This document shows positions 18,468 to 26,684 of a stretch of DNA of 64,000 bases, in pieces (position 1 is the first letter of the stretch; every line of letters begins with the position of its first letter). The stretch comes from Pontiella sulfatireligans (GTDB lineage Bacteria; Verrucomicrobiota; Kiritimatiellia; Kiritimatiellales; Pontiellaceae). The notes below the pieces were generated by a model. It did not search any database and had not been told where the DNA came from. It was given only the letters and a program-made list of their open reading frames with translations. Made by a program: the position numbers and the translations under genes. The stretch covers positions 186,001 to 250,000 of the forward strand of contig NZ_CAAHFH010000001.1 in the NCBI RefSeq assembly GCF_900890705.1. The letters are read 5' to 3'.

Positions 18468-18592
18468 TCATCAATGATCAGTTCTTTTGAATGGATTTTA
18501 CGTGGGTTTTGCTTCGATGAATTTTTTTTGTTTGGCACCTTCGTTCCCCGCGGTTGTGGTTTTTGGTACCCGAATTTTACCATCTGTTTTGG
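18468..18592 (-). repeat. 125-bp repeat, copy A (insertion-sequence end remnant)
   Basis: This segment matches 53692-53816 over the same length, with 8 differences in 125 bases by eye and no gaps. Read on the minus strand both copies open with ATG and encode a similar basic peptide (MVKFGYQKPQPRGTKVPNKK here). Copy B lies directly upstream of a broken transposase on the minus strand, so the unit is probably the 5' end of that insertion sequence; here the rest is gone. Confidence 0.6.
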
Positions 18593-18884
18593 ATGGGTTC
18601 GGTCTCAACGGCGATTTTTTTTACTTATGTCACTCAGGCGGCTTCGTTTAGCATGCGGATCACTGTAAATTACCGAACAAAATGAGTCTTAGCGGGGCGA
18701 GTCGGTAAGGCTGCGGAACCTCCTGTTGCAAGAGCGCGCGGGCGATTGGAACGCCTGCGGTTTTGTGTGGAAACAAGGCCGTGTCAGTGCTGTTCACACT
18801 CCTCGCAGATCAGGCCGTTCCTCGGCAGAAAATGGATCGGCGGGATGGATCGTTGCGTATAGCGAATGAAAGAGGAGGACATGA
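18593..18884. other. intergenic, no gene seen
   Basis: Low-information region between the last mobile remnant and mutM. No convincing reading frame or hairpin was found. The mutM RBS (AGAGGAGG) closes it. It likely also holds the mutM promoter, which I cannot place. Confidence 0.4.
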
Positions 18885-19700
18885 ATGCCGGAACTACCAG
18901 AGGTTGAAACGATTGCAAGGCAACTGCGGGAGAGGGGGGTTGAAGGGCGGGAAATTTTGTCCCTGAAAATAAACTGGGCGCGGACGGTCGAGCCGCTTTC
19001 GGCCGCGTCGTTTTCTTGGCAGGTGCGCGGAACCACGATCAACGAAATTTCCAGAGTCGGAAAATGGATGCTGTTTTCGTTGAGCTCGGGAAAAACCCTC
19101 ATGATTCATCTCCGCATGGCGGGAAGCTTTTCAATGGAGAAGGGGGCGCACGACCGGATTGTGCTGGAACTGTCGGACGGTTTGAGTCTGTATTACCGCG
19201 ACACGCGCAAATTTGGGCGTTGGAAGCTGGTGGACGATCCGCAGGAGATTCTCGGCAAGCTGGGACCCGATGCGTTGACGCGCCAGTTTACCCAAAAGTA
19301 TTTTTCCGACGCGATGCGCAAGCGGCATCGGATGATTAAGCCACTCATCCTCGATCAGTCGATTGTGGCTGGCTTGGGAAATATTTATGCCGACGAAGCG
19401 CTGTGGGAGTCCAAGGTTCATCCAGAGCGGTTGTCAGACTCGCTTTCGGACGATGAATTATCGGCTTTGTTCAAGGCGATCAAGCATGTGTTGCGAGTCG
19501 GCGTCAAAAACCGCGGCACCTCGCTGGGTGACGGAAAGACCAACTACCGCGACGTGGAAGGGGAGTCCGGCGGGCACCGGGCGATGGTCAAAGCCTATGG
19601 CCGAGGTGGAAGGCCATGCAAAAGGTGCAAAACCACCCTCGAAAAAACCGTCGTTGCCCAGCGCGGTACGACATTTTGCTCCAACTGCCAGAAAATCTGA
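18885..19700 (+). CDS. mutM: formamidopyrimidine-DNA glycosylase (Fpg/MutM)
   Basis: 271 residues, normal length. ATG 18885 follows AGAGGAGG. The N-terminus MPELPEVET supplies the catalytic Pro2 and Glu3; a Lys near residue 60 lies in VGKWMLF. The helix-two-turn-helix region is LDQSIVAGLGNIYADEALW. The C-terminal zinc finger has four Cys (CKRCKTTLEKTV ... FCSNCQKI), and GRGGRPCKRC supplies the conserved Arg. The enzyme excises 8-oxoguanine and ring-opened purines and nicks the abasic site. Standalone gene. Confidence 0.97.
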   Translation: MPELPEVETIARQLRERGVEGREILSLKINWARTVEPLSAASFSWQVRGTTINEISRVGKWMLFSLSSGKTLMIHLRMAGSFSMEKGAHDRIVLELSDGLSLYYRDTRKFGRWKLVDDPQEILGKLGPDALTRQFTQKYFSDAMRKRHRMIKPLILDQSIVAGLGNIYADEALWESKVHPERLSDSLSDDELSALFKAIKHVLRVGVKNRGTSLGDGKTNYRDVEGESGGHRAMVKAYGRGGRPCKRCKTTLEKTVVAQRGTTFCSNCQKI

Positions 19701-19888
19701 TTTAGGCAAGGTGTTTCAATATCGATTGTGGGTAAAATTATTCTGCAATCTAATCATTCTTCCCTTTATTTACAGGCATTTTGTGAAAACATTAAAAAAG
19801 TATCCATATTCCTGTTTACAATCCGTACGGGAATGGTACTGTATTGCCGTTGTTTGGGAACAATAGTGCTAAATTAAAGGAGAAAAAA

Positions 19889-20488
19889 ATGGAAAGCTTG
19901 GATCAAGATTTGTTCGATTTCGAAATGGTTAAAGTAGGCCAAAAAGTGACAGATTTCAAAATGGCGGCGTTTCAGAACGACGAAATCAAGGACATTCACC
20001 TGTCGGATTTTAAAGGAAAATGGGTTGTGCTTGTATTCTATCCGGCCGACTTCACCTTTGTGTGCCCGACCGAGCTCGAAGACGTGGCTGCCCTTTACCC
20101 GCAATTCCAGGCTGCCGGAGCAGAAGTCATTAGCGTCAGCACCGATACCGCCTTTGTTCACAAAGCGTGGCATGATACCTCCGATGCGATCGGCAAGGTA
20201 GACTACCTGATGGGTGCAGACCCGACCGGTTCCGTTAGCCAGCTGTTCGATGTCTATATCGACGAAGAAGGTTTGGCCCTGCGCGGCACCTTCATCATCG
20301 ACCCGAAAGGCATTCTGAAAACTGCTGAAATTCACGATCTCGGCATCGGCCGCAGCGCTGCGGAAACCCTCCGCAAGCTGAACGCCGCAAAATTTGTCTA
20401 CGAACACGGCGACCAGGTTTGCCCTGCAAACTGGGCTCCGGGTGCAGACACCCTGACTCCCGGTCTCGACCTCGTAGGAAAGATCTAA
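19889..20488 (+). CDS. ahpC: 2-Cys peroxiredoxin (AhpC/Prx1 type)
   Basis: 199 residues from ATG 19889 behind AAAGGAGA (19876-19882); an upstream in-frame ATG at 19844 lacks an RBS. The peroxidatic Cys (about residue 59) lies in YPADFTFVCPTELEDVAALY and the resolving Cys in HGDQVCPANW, with the Prx1-type C-terminal tail. It reduces hydrogen peroxide and alkyl hydroperoxides in the cytoplasm. No ahpF or thioredoxin partner lies next to it. An intrinsic terminator follows, so it is a single-gene unit. Confidence 0.97.
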   Translation: MESLDQDLFDFEMVKVGQKVTDFKMAAFQNDEIKDIHLSDFKGKWVVLVFYPADFTFVCPTELEDVAALYPQFQAAGAEVISVSTDTAFVHKAWHDTSDAIGKVDYLMGADPTGSVSQLFDVYIDEEGLALRGTFIIDPKGILKTAEIHDLGIGRSAAETLRKLNAAKFVYEHGDQVCPANWAPGADTLTPGLDLVGKI

Positions 20489-20517
20489 CTTCCCCTGGTT
20501 AGTAAACACCCCACCCC

Positions 20518-20557
20518 GGCCCCTCCTGTGCAATGCAGGAGGGGCCTTTTTTATTTT
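20518..20557 (+). terminator. intrinsic terminator after ahpC
   Basis: A perfect 11-bp stem, GGCCCCTCCTG (20518-20528) with CAGGAGGGGCC (20536-20546), around a 7-base loop, is followed by TTTTTTATTTT. It lies 29 bp past the ahpC stop codon. Confidence 0.93.
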
Positions 20558-20606
20558 CCCGCCCGCGGAAACCGGATAGGCTGTTTCCAATCTTTGGAGA
20601 TGGCGC

Positions 20607-22019
20607 ATGCGCTTGACTACCTTATCCACATCTTCGGCTGAAAGGCTGGGGCTGGCATTTTCCGCTGAAACAACGGCGGAAAACGTCCGGCTGCTTGTGG
20701 ACGAAACCTGGGCCAATGCCTCCGGTGTTCGCCATATGAAGCAGGAAATCTTCGACGAGGTTTTTAAAATCATCGACGAGGCGGAGCGGTTTATCCTGCT
20801 CGACCTTTTTCTCCTTAACGATTTCCTCTATGAGCCAGGCCCGGGCATGCGCCCCCTTAGCCAAGAACTGACCGACAAGTTAGCGGCAAAACGCAAATTG
20901 AATCCCAAGGTTGAGGTGGTATTTATTTCAGATCCGGTCAACACGGTATACGGATCAGTCGAATCGCCGCATTTCCAAGCCTTGGAAAAGGCCGGCGTTA
21001 AAGTGGTCTGGACCAATTTGGATCGGCTGCGCGACAGCAACCCCATCATTTCCAAGCCGTGGTGTTTGTTAGCCAAGCCGTGGGGAGCCGGTCCGGGAAA
21101 TGCGCTAAAGAATCCCATGGGAGCGGGGCGCATCTCCATGCGGAGTATGCTGACGCTGCTGAATTTCAAAGCCAACCACCGCAAGGTGGTCGTCACCGAA
21201 AAGTCGCTGCTGGTGGCCAGCGCCAATCCGCACAGCGCCAGCAGCGCGCACTGGAACACGGCCTTGCGCGTCGATGGATCCGGCATGGCAATGGCGTGCG
21301 AGGCGGAGTCGGCCATTCTGAGCTTGTCTGGGGCAGAACGTTTCCTGCCACTGGAGGTAGGGCTCGACCGCCGGGCGAGCCGAGGGCCTGATCAAGCGGA
21401 CGGACGGCTCGGCGATCCGTCCCTGCCCGATGGCCACAGGCTGGAGCTGCTTACCGAGCGGAAGATTAAGGAGCGGGTTTTGAGCCTGCTGTACGACGCG
21501 GGGCAGGGTGCGCGGATTGACCTTTCGATGTTCTATCTTTCAGATAAGGATGTCGTACGGGCTTTCATCGCCTCCAAGAAAAGGGGCTGCGAGGTGCGGG
21601 TGATCCTCGATCCCGCAAAAGATGCGTTCGGGCGCATCAAGAACGGCATACCCAATCGGCAGAGCGCGGCCCGGTTGGTGAAGGCCGGGATTCCGTTGCG
21701 CTGGGCCGATACGCATGGCGAGCAGTGCCATGTGAAGATGCTTTTTGTTGAGCACGCCGATGTCACCGCTACGCTGTTGCTTGGATCGTGCAACTATACT
21801 CGTCGGAACATGGACAACTTTAACTGCGAGTGCGATCTGGCACTCACCGCACCCTTCGACCACGAAAGCCTGCAACGCGCCCGCGACGTGTTTGATCGCT
21901 GGTGGTCGAATCCTGACGGGCGGTTCTACACGACCGAATATGCAACCTACGAAGACTGCTCCCCCCGTCGCCGCCTCCGCGCCTGGCTGATGGAAACGAC
22001 CGGGATGGGGACATTTTGA
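20607..22019 (+). CDS. phospholipase D-like protein (cardiolipin synthase-related)
   Basis: 470 residues with two PLD-type catalytic repeats: ANHRKVVVTEKSLLVASANP near residue 190-215 and QCHVKMLFVEHADVTATLLL then GSCNYTRRN near residue 370-400. In both the usual HxKx4D is HxKx4E. There is a helical N-terminus and no obvious signal peptide or strong membrane segment. PLD-family enzymes transfer or hydrolyse phosphatidyl groups, or cut DNA in some branches. ATG 20607 has only a weak GGAGA upstream. It could be a cardiolipin-synthase-like enzyme; the substrate is uncertain. Confidence 0.8.
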   Translation: MRLTTLSTSSAERLGLAFSAETTAENVRLLVDETWANASGVRHMKQEIFDEVFKIIDEAERFILLDLFLLNDFLYEPGPGMRPLSQELTDKLAAKRKLNPKVEVVFISDPVNTVYGSVESPHFQALEKAGVKVVWTNLDRLRDSNPIISKPWCLLAKPWGAGPGNALKNPMGAGRISMRSMLTLLNFKANHRKVVVTEKSLLVASANPHSASSAHWNTALRVDGSGMAMACEAESAILSLSGAERFLPLEVGLDRRASRGPDQADGRLGDPSLPDGHRLELLTERKIKERVLSLLYDAGQGARIDLSMFYLSDKDVVRAFIASKKRGCEVRVILDPAKDAFGRIKNGIPNRQSAARLVKAGIPLRWADTHGEQCHVKMLFVEHADVTATLLLGSCNYTRRNMDNFNCECDLALTAPFDHESLQRARDVFDRWWSNPDGRFYTTEYATYEDCSPRRRLRAWLMETTGMGTF

Positions 22020-22110
22020 TGTGTGATGAGTGAGGCGTGATTCCGCTTTTTAGCCGACCGTGGGGTTGTTATTGCTGCGCAGAAAAATTTGGAGTGCGGA
22101 GGGATGCACC

Positions 22111-22146
22111 TTGTCCGCCGCAGCTTTAGCGAAGGAGGAAGCGCCG
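22111..22146. repeat. interspersed repeat with CTTTAGCGAAGGAGGAAGC
   Basis: The text TTGTCCGCCGCAGCTTTAGC GAAGGAGGAAGCGCC lies between genes. A related form, palindromically expanded, is found on the minus strand inside the ABC-F gene at about 28190-28225. Repeats of this wording are frequent in intergenic DNA of many bacteria. The surrounding 22020-22300 stretch has no convincing gene. Confidence 0.5.
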
Positions 22147-22300
22147 CACCGCTTTCCGATAGACGAGGCCGGTTCGGATGCAAAAGCGGTGTCGCCCGTT
22201 GGTTGCCACCGCATTCCAGACGTTTCCCTCGTCAAATCCACTTCCAATCCGGGGGGATGTGGTTTATCTATAGCCCCCTATTTCACAGGAAAAAGTTCAT

Positions 22301-23353
22301 ATGAAAAAATTCAATTTGCTGATCGGTTTGCTGACGGTGCTGGTGGTATTTGCAATTGCGACGGCCTTTAAGGCGGCGCAAACCGTATTGATTCCGTTAA
22401 TGATTGCGTGGTTGCTGTCCTATATCTGCGGGCCGGTCGTCACCTTTCTGGTACGGAAAAAGATTCCGCTTGGGCTGGCGGTATTTACCGTTTTGATGCT
22501 GGTGCTGTTTGTCTGCTATTTAGGCGGGATATTCCTGATTGGCCGGGCGCAGGATTTTATCGGTGAATACCCCAAATATGCAAACCAGCTGCAGACCATG
22601 TATAACGACCTGATGTATAATCTTTCGGAGCGCATGAAGGTTCAGGAAGGTGCTTTTGCAGATATCAACTGGGCGCAGGAAATCGGCAAGCGATTGGTTA
22701 TCGCGTCCGGAACACTCGCCAGTTTTGCGGGAAACCTGGTGATGGTCCTGATCTTCCTGGTGTTTATGCTGCTCGGTAAGCCCTATTTCCAGTACAAGGT
22801 CGCCCATGCCTTTCCCGCTGACCGCGCCACGATTTTTTCCGAGGTTACCGTATCGATTTCCAAGCAGATCGGCCAGTATCTGACGGTCAAGCTCGCCATC
22901 AGCGGCTCTACGGGCGTATTGGTCTGGCTGGCGCTGACGCTGCTTAAGGTTGAGTTTGCGCTCACTTGGGGTGCGCTGGCCTTCTTCCTGAATTTTGTTC
23001 CGAGCATCGGATCCATTATCGCATCGATTCCTCCGATTCTACTTGCTGCGGTGCAATACTATCCTTCTGTCTGGATGCCCATTTTTACCATGATCGTGCT
23101 GCTCTCCATTCAAATGGTTATGGGGAATGTGATCGAACCGAAACTGTTGGGCGACAGCTTAAATCTGAGTCCGGTCGTCATTCTGCTCTCGCTGGTCTTT
23201 TTCGGGTGGATGTGGGGGATTGTCGGGGCGCTAATGTCTGTGCCGATTGTAGCCACCATTAAGATTGTCTGTGAAAATATTGAAGGCCTGAAGCCACTCA
23301 GCATTCTGATGGGATCAGGAAAAACATGCATGAAGGAAACGCAAGTCAGTTAG
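22301..23353 (+). CDS. AI-2E/PerM-family membrane transporter
   Basis: 350 residues; ATG 22301 follows AGGAAAAA. Hydrophobic segments occur near residues 1-45 (LLIGLLTVLVVFAIATAF, VLIPLMIAWLLSYI), 55-80, 140-165, 205-250 and 265-330. The C-terminal half has family motifs such as ALAFFLNFVPSIGSIIASIP and NVIEPKLLGDSLNLSPVVIL. Members are eight-helix inner-membrane proteins that export autoinducer-2 in one case or exchange Na+/H+ in others; the substrate here is unknown. It is 12 bp upstream of nadC and may be co-transcribed. Confidence 0.88.
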   Translation: MKKFNLLIGLLTVLVVFAIATAFKAAQTVLIPLMIAWLLSYICGPVVTFLVRKKIPLGLAVFTVLMLVLFVCYLGGIFLIGRAQDFIGEYPKYANQLQTMYNDLMYNLSERMKVQEGAFADINWAQEIGKRLVIASGTLASFAGNLVMVLIFLVFMLLGKPYFQYKVAHAFPADRATIFSEVTVSISKQIGQYLTVKLAISGSTGVLVWLALTLLKVEFALTWGALAFFLNFVPSIGSIIASIPPILLAAVQYYPSVWMPIFTMIVLLSIQMVMGNVIEPKLLGDSLNLSPVVILLSLVFFGWMWGIVGALMSVPIVATIKIVCENIEGLKPLSILMGSGKTCMKETQVS

Positions 23354-23365
23354 GGAGAATTAAAC

Positions 23366-24232
23366 GTGTATCTACCAAACATTTTTGAACGCAAAGAAGT
23401 TCGCACATCTATCGCGCTGGCGCTGGAAGAAGATCTGGGTGAATCCAGAGTCGATGTAACTTCCGAGTCGCTCGTATCGCCGGAGGCGCAGGCCGTGGCG
23501 CATCTGGTGGCGCGCGAGGCGTGCGTCATCGCCGGCGTCGCCGTGGCCAAGGAGGTGTTCCTTCAGGTCAATCCCGAGCTAGAAGTTGAAGAGTGTGTCG
23601 CCGACGGAACCGCCGTTGAGGCCATGACGAACGTCCTCGTCATAAAGGGTTCCGCCAAAAGCATCCTGACCGCCGAGCGCACTGCGCTCAATTTTATCCA
23701 GCGCATGTGCGGCGTGGCTACGGTTACGGCCGCCTATGTCAAAGCCGCCGCCAATCCGGAGGTCGATATTCTCTGCACGCGCAAGACTACGCCGTTGCTC
23801 CGCCCGTTCGAGAAATATTCCGTGCGTTGCGGAGGCGGGGTGAACCACCGCTATGGGCTGTTCGACGCCGTACTCATCAAGGACAACCATCTGGCCTCGT
23901 GGGAGCGCACGCACGGCAACGGCGTCGGCGAAGCCGTCGCCGCCGCCCGCAAGATGTATCCGGAGCTAAAGATCGAGGTCGAAGTTGATACCATCGAGCA
24001 GCTTAGGGAGTCGCTCGAAACCAAGCCCGACTGGGTGCTGCTCGACAACATGCCTCCGCCCGTCCTGCGCGAATGCGTGGCGCTGTGCGTCGGCATCTGC
24101 AAAACCGAAGCTTCCGGCGGGATCAATCTCAGCACGGTTTACGACATCGCCCAAACCGGCGTCGATGCCATTTCTGTCGGGGCGCTAACCCACTCCGCCC
24201 CTTCCATCGACCTCGCCCTGGATTTTGTTTAG
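23366..24232 (+). CDS. nadC: nicotinate-nucleotide pyrophosphorylase (quinolinate phosphoribosyltransferase)
   Basis: 288 residues with GTG start 23366 behind AGGGAGA. Family motifs are in order: LALEEDLGESRVDVTSE, ERTALNFIQRMCGVAT, CTRKTTPLLRPFEKYSVRCG then GGVNHRYGLFDAVLIKDNHL, and the C-terminal barrel segments EVEVDTIEQL, VLLDNMPP, EASGGINL and DAISVGALTHS. It converts quinolinate and PRPP into nicotinate mononucleotide in de novo NAD synthesis. nadA and nadB are not in the window. Confidence 0.96.
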   Translation: MYLPNIFERKEVRTSIALALEEDLGESRVDVTSESLVSPEAQAVAHLVAREACVIAGVAVAKEVFLQVNPELEVEECVADGTAVEAMTNVLVIKGSAKSILTAERTALNFIQRMCGVATVTAAYVKAAANPEVDILCTRKTTPLLRPFEKYSVRCGGGVNHRYGLFDAVLIKDNHLASWERTHGNGVGEAVAAARKMYPELKIEVEVDTIEQLRESLETKPDWVLLDNMPPPVLRECVALCVGICKTEASGGINLSTVYDIAQTGVDAISVGALTHSAPSIDLALDFV

Positions 24233-24260
24233 AAAATAATTCTTAGCGTACGGGAAATAG

Positions 24261-24316
24261 GCAGAATGATTTAACTGATGCCTTCCACATGCAGGCGCAG
24301 AGAAAATTATTCTGCC
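24261..24316. promoter_or_regulatory. inverted repeat between nadC and coaX
   Basis: GGCAGAATGATTT (24261-24273) and AAATTATTCTGCC (24304-24316) are complementary over 12 of 13 positions, with a GC-containing loop. There is no T-run directly after it, so it is not a standard terminator. It may be an interspersed palindromic repeat or a weak transcription barrier between the two genes. Confidence 0.45.
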
Positions 24317-24337
24317 AAACAATAAGCTGTAGCAGTG

Positions 24338-25081
24338 ATGAATTCGATTTTAGTTGTAGATATCGGCAATACGAGCACTTCCATCGGCTACTGCCGCAAA
24401 GGCAAGGTTTCCGGGGTGGGGCGGTGCAAGTCGCGCTTTAAATCCTTGGACGACGTGTTGCCGCTCATTACGGTCAAGCGGGTGGTTGCCGTCGTCATTG
24501 CATCGGTGGTGCCCCCGGTGAATGCTCGCTGGAAAAAGGCCTGCAAGGCCGCTGGCTTGCCGGTGCCTCTGTTTGTTTCGCATAAACTGGAACTGGGCGT
24601 GCCGGTCGATTATCCAAAGCCAGAAAAGATCGGCGCGGACCGGCTGGCCAATGCCGCTGCTTCGGCTAAGCTTTTCGGCACGCCATCGGTGGTGTGCGAC
24701 TTTGGCACGGCGCTGACTTTCGATGTGATTGACGGGACGCGCGGCTATATTGGCGGCATCATCTGCCCCGGACTGCCGTTGATGTTCGACTACCTCGCCG
24801 AAAAAACCGCGCTGCTCCCGCATGTAGCGCCCTCCAAAACCAAGGCAGTGGTGGGGCGCAGCACCAAGCAGGCGATGCAGATTGGCGCGCGCCTCGGTTA
24901 CCGCGGGATGGTCCGCGAAATCCTCCAATCCCTGGAAATGGATTTTGGCGTGGAGAAGCTGCCCGTTTGCTGCACCGGCGGCTATGCCGGCTGGATCTTC
25001 AAGGACTGGGACGTCGAAGCGGTCATCGATCCCAAGCTCACCCTCAAGGGCCTCGGTATCATCGGCGAGCTGAATTGCTGA
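24338..25081 (+). CDS. coaX: type III pantothenate kinase
   Basis: 247 residues from ATG 24338; a GTG three bases upstream is also in frame. Motifs of the ASKHA fold are present: VVDIGNTSTSIG (phosphate binding), PEKIGADRLANAAAS, VVCDFGTALTFDVID and VVGRSTKQAMQIGARLGYRG. The family phosphorylates pantothenate in the first step of coenzyme A synthesis and is insensitive to CoA feedback. It often needs a monovalent cation. The gene follows nadC in the same direction, as cofactor genes often do. Confidence 0.95.
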   Translation: MNSILVVDIGNTSTSIGYCRKGKVSGVGRCKSRFKSLDDVLPLITVKRVVAVVIASVVPPVNARWKKACKAAGLPVPLFVSHKLELGVPVDYPKPEKIGADRLANAAASAKLFGTPSVVCDFGTALTFDVIDGTRGYIGGIICPGLPLMFDYLAEKTALLPHVAPSKTKAVVGRSTKQAMQIGARLGYRGMVREILQSLEMDFGVEKLPVCCTGGYAGWIFKDWDVEAVIDPKLTLKGLGIIGELNC

Positions 25082-25189
25082 TCCACCTGTTGGTTTTTCA
25101 TCTAAACATTACAACACCATAATATTTATATTTATAAATTTAGCGGGGTGTGCCAACCTGCACCAAGCAACTTTAACAGGAGAAGTGAA

Positions 25190-26011
25190 ATGCTGAAGCG
25201 GATGTGGGTATTGGGATTAATTTTATGTGTGTGTGGGGTTTCTTGGGCCGCGGAAACAGTGGCGACGGATTTCAAGGCCGCCTATCTGCCTTTGGAAGCG
25301 CTGGAGCAAAAGCTGGCGGCCAATGGATTGGAGGTGGTTGGCAAGCATGCCGTTGCCGGAAACAAAAAATACACTTCGGTGGTCTACACGTCCAAAGATC
25401 TGAAAAAGCTGGCTAAAAATCCGAACCGCGGCTTTATTGCGGTGCTGCGCATCATGCACAATGCCGATAAGAAGGAAGTGGTTGCATCCAATCCGGAATA
25501 TTTCATCCGCGCATTTTTCCAGAAAGACTACAAAGAGGGGATGGAAAAGCCGGTGATGAAAGCGCTGCAGTCGGCGCTGGGCACGCTGACCCCAACGGCC
25601 GACCAGCTCAAAACGAAGAAGCTCGCTAAATATCACTTTATGATGAGCATGCCCTATTATGACGACTTTGTTCGCGTAGCGAAGGGAACGACTCCCGACC
25701 TGATGAAGAAGCTCGAAGCCAACGCCGGGGATCGGGTGGTGTTCAAACTGGATCTGGCCGGAGACGGTTCGTCCATGCTGTGCGGCGTTGCTTTGCCGAA
25801 AGAGATTGAAAAGTTCAATGAAAAGCTCGATACCATGGGCCGGTCGCATTTGCTGCCCTACACGGTGCTGATTGAAAACGGCGAGGCCAACATCCTTCAC
25901 GCCAAATACTATTTGGCGCTCAGCTTTCCCCAGCTCACCATGACGGAGTTCATGAAAATCATGGCGGTTCCGGGCAATATCGAGGATGCGTTCAAGGCCG
26001 ACTTTCAGTAA
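25190..26011 (+). CDS. exported protein of unknown function
   Basis: 273 residues from ATG 25190 with CAGGAGAAG upstream. The signal peptide is MLKRMWVLGLILCVCGVSWA, cleaved before AETVATD. The mature part has no motif I can tie to an enzyme. A segment FIAVLRIMHNADKKEVVASN and later YHFMMSMPYYDDFVRVAKG suggest two alpha/beta units, and it ends FKADFQ. Proteins of similar wording occur as conserved hypotheticals in other bacteria. Probably periplasmic. It stands alone, downstream of coaX by 108 bp of AT-rich sequence that could carry its own promoter. Confidence 0.7.
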   Translation: MLKRMWVLGLILCVCGVSWAAETVATDFKAAYLPLEALEQKLAANGLEVVGKHAVAGNKKYTSVVYTSKDLKKLAKNPNRGFIAVLRIMHNADKKEVVASNPEYFIRAFFQKDYKEGMEKPVMKALQSALGTLTPTADQLKTKKLAKYHFMMSMPYYDDFVRVAKGTTPDLMKKLEANAGDRVVFKLDLAGDGSSMLCGVALPKEIEKFNEKLDTMGRSHLLPYTVLIENGEANILHAKYYLALSFPQLTMTEFMKIMAVPGNIEDAFKADFQ

Positions 26012-26195
26012 GGAGCGGGAGGCTTGAGTCTTGTTTTAAATTCTCAGGAAATGACTCTTAGAGTATTTAACGGTTGAGCTGGAACTCAGCTGCGAAGCGG
26101 CGTGGATCCGGCTTCCAAGGTCGGGATTGCCGGATCTACGGGCTCCGCCCTAAGTTCCGGCATTACCATTTATGGCATCTCGATCGTGATCCGCT

Positions 26196-26462
26196 TTAGC
26201 CTTCCTTGTGGTGGAACTTGGCCCTTAGCTGCTCGCCCTTGCGGTGGACATAGTCGGAGGTTTTGGGGAACTTGTGCTGGATCCAGTCTTTGAGCCTCCC
26301 AAACATGGGGACTTCGTCGGCCAGCAGGAATACGCCGATCAGGACGGTCAGAATGCCTTGGCCCGGCGTGATGAACATGATGAGGCCGAGCACGATGCAG
26401 AACCAACCCGCTATGTGCTTAAGCACCAGCTTAGTATGCTTGTTCCAAATCAGCCGTTTCAT
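26196..26462 (-). CDS. small PGPGW-type transmembrane protein
   Basis: 88 residues. Two hydrophobic segments (HIAGWFCIVLGLIMFITPGQ and GILTVLIGVFLLADEVPMF) surround a TPGQG turn, and a basic C-terminal tail follows (DWIQHKFPKTSDYVHRKG). This matches the PGPGW family of small inner-membrane proteins whose role is unknown; here the PGPG is PGQG. The gene lies downstream of the ABC-F gene on the same strand, separated by a folded RNA element. Confidence 0.75.
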   Translation of the reverse strand: MKRLIWNKHTKLVLKHIAGWFCIVLGLIMFITPGQGILTVLIGVFLLADEVPMFGRLKDWIQHKFPKTSDYVHRKGEQLRAKFHHKEG

Positions 26463-26574
26463 GGAGAACCTTCGGTTCAGTTAACGGTTATCAGTTAAAC
26501 GCTATCGACCGAGTTCGGGAAGCCAAATAACCAATAACTATTAACGAATAACCGCCTTCATATTGGCACAAAAA

Positions 26575-26680
26575 AAACCACGGTTGAGAAGTGTGACCTG
26601 ACCTCGTGGTCCCAAGTGCCACACTTCCTCATCGGATCCGCCAAAGGGGGGGTGGCGGATAACCGATGATTCCGTGGTTT
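26575..26680 (-). ncRNA. candidate structured RNA or complex terminator (three-way junction)
   Basis: On the minus strand three helices can form. P1: AAACCACGG (26575-26583) with CCGTGGTTT (26672-26680). P2: GAGAAGTGTG (26586-26595) with CACACTTCCTC (26620-26630, one bulge). P3: TCGGATCCGCCA (26632-26643) with TGGCGGAT and CCGA (26653-26666). The minus-strand transcript would end P1 with a run of U (26571-26578), like an intrinsic terminator. It starts 4 bp beyond the stop codon of the ABC-F gene. It does not match 5S, SRP, tmRNA or a riboswitch I know; whether it is an sRNA or an ornate terminator cannot be decided here. Confidence 0.5.
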
Positions 26681-26684
26681 GGGA

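Noticed and set aside
22020..22300. Small ORFs between the PLD-like gene and the AI-2E transporter
   Set aside because: They are Arg/Ser-rich reads through an interspersed repeat, with no RBS.
26575..26680. Possible 5S rRNA or SRP RNA
   Set aside because: The three-way shape recalls 5S, and GAGGTCAGGTC on the minus strand recalls the SRP RNA, but the conserved 5S loop C sequence and the SRP GGAAGGNAGCAG loop are missing.
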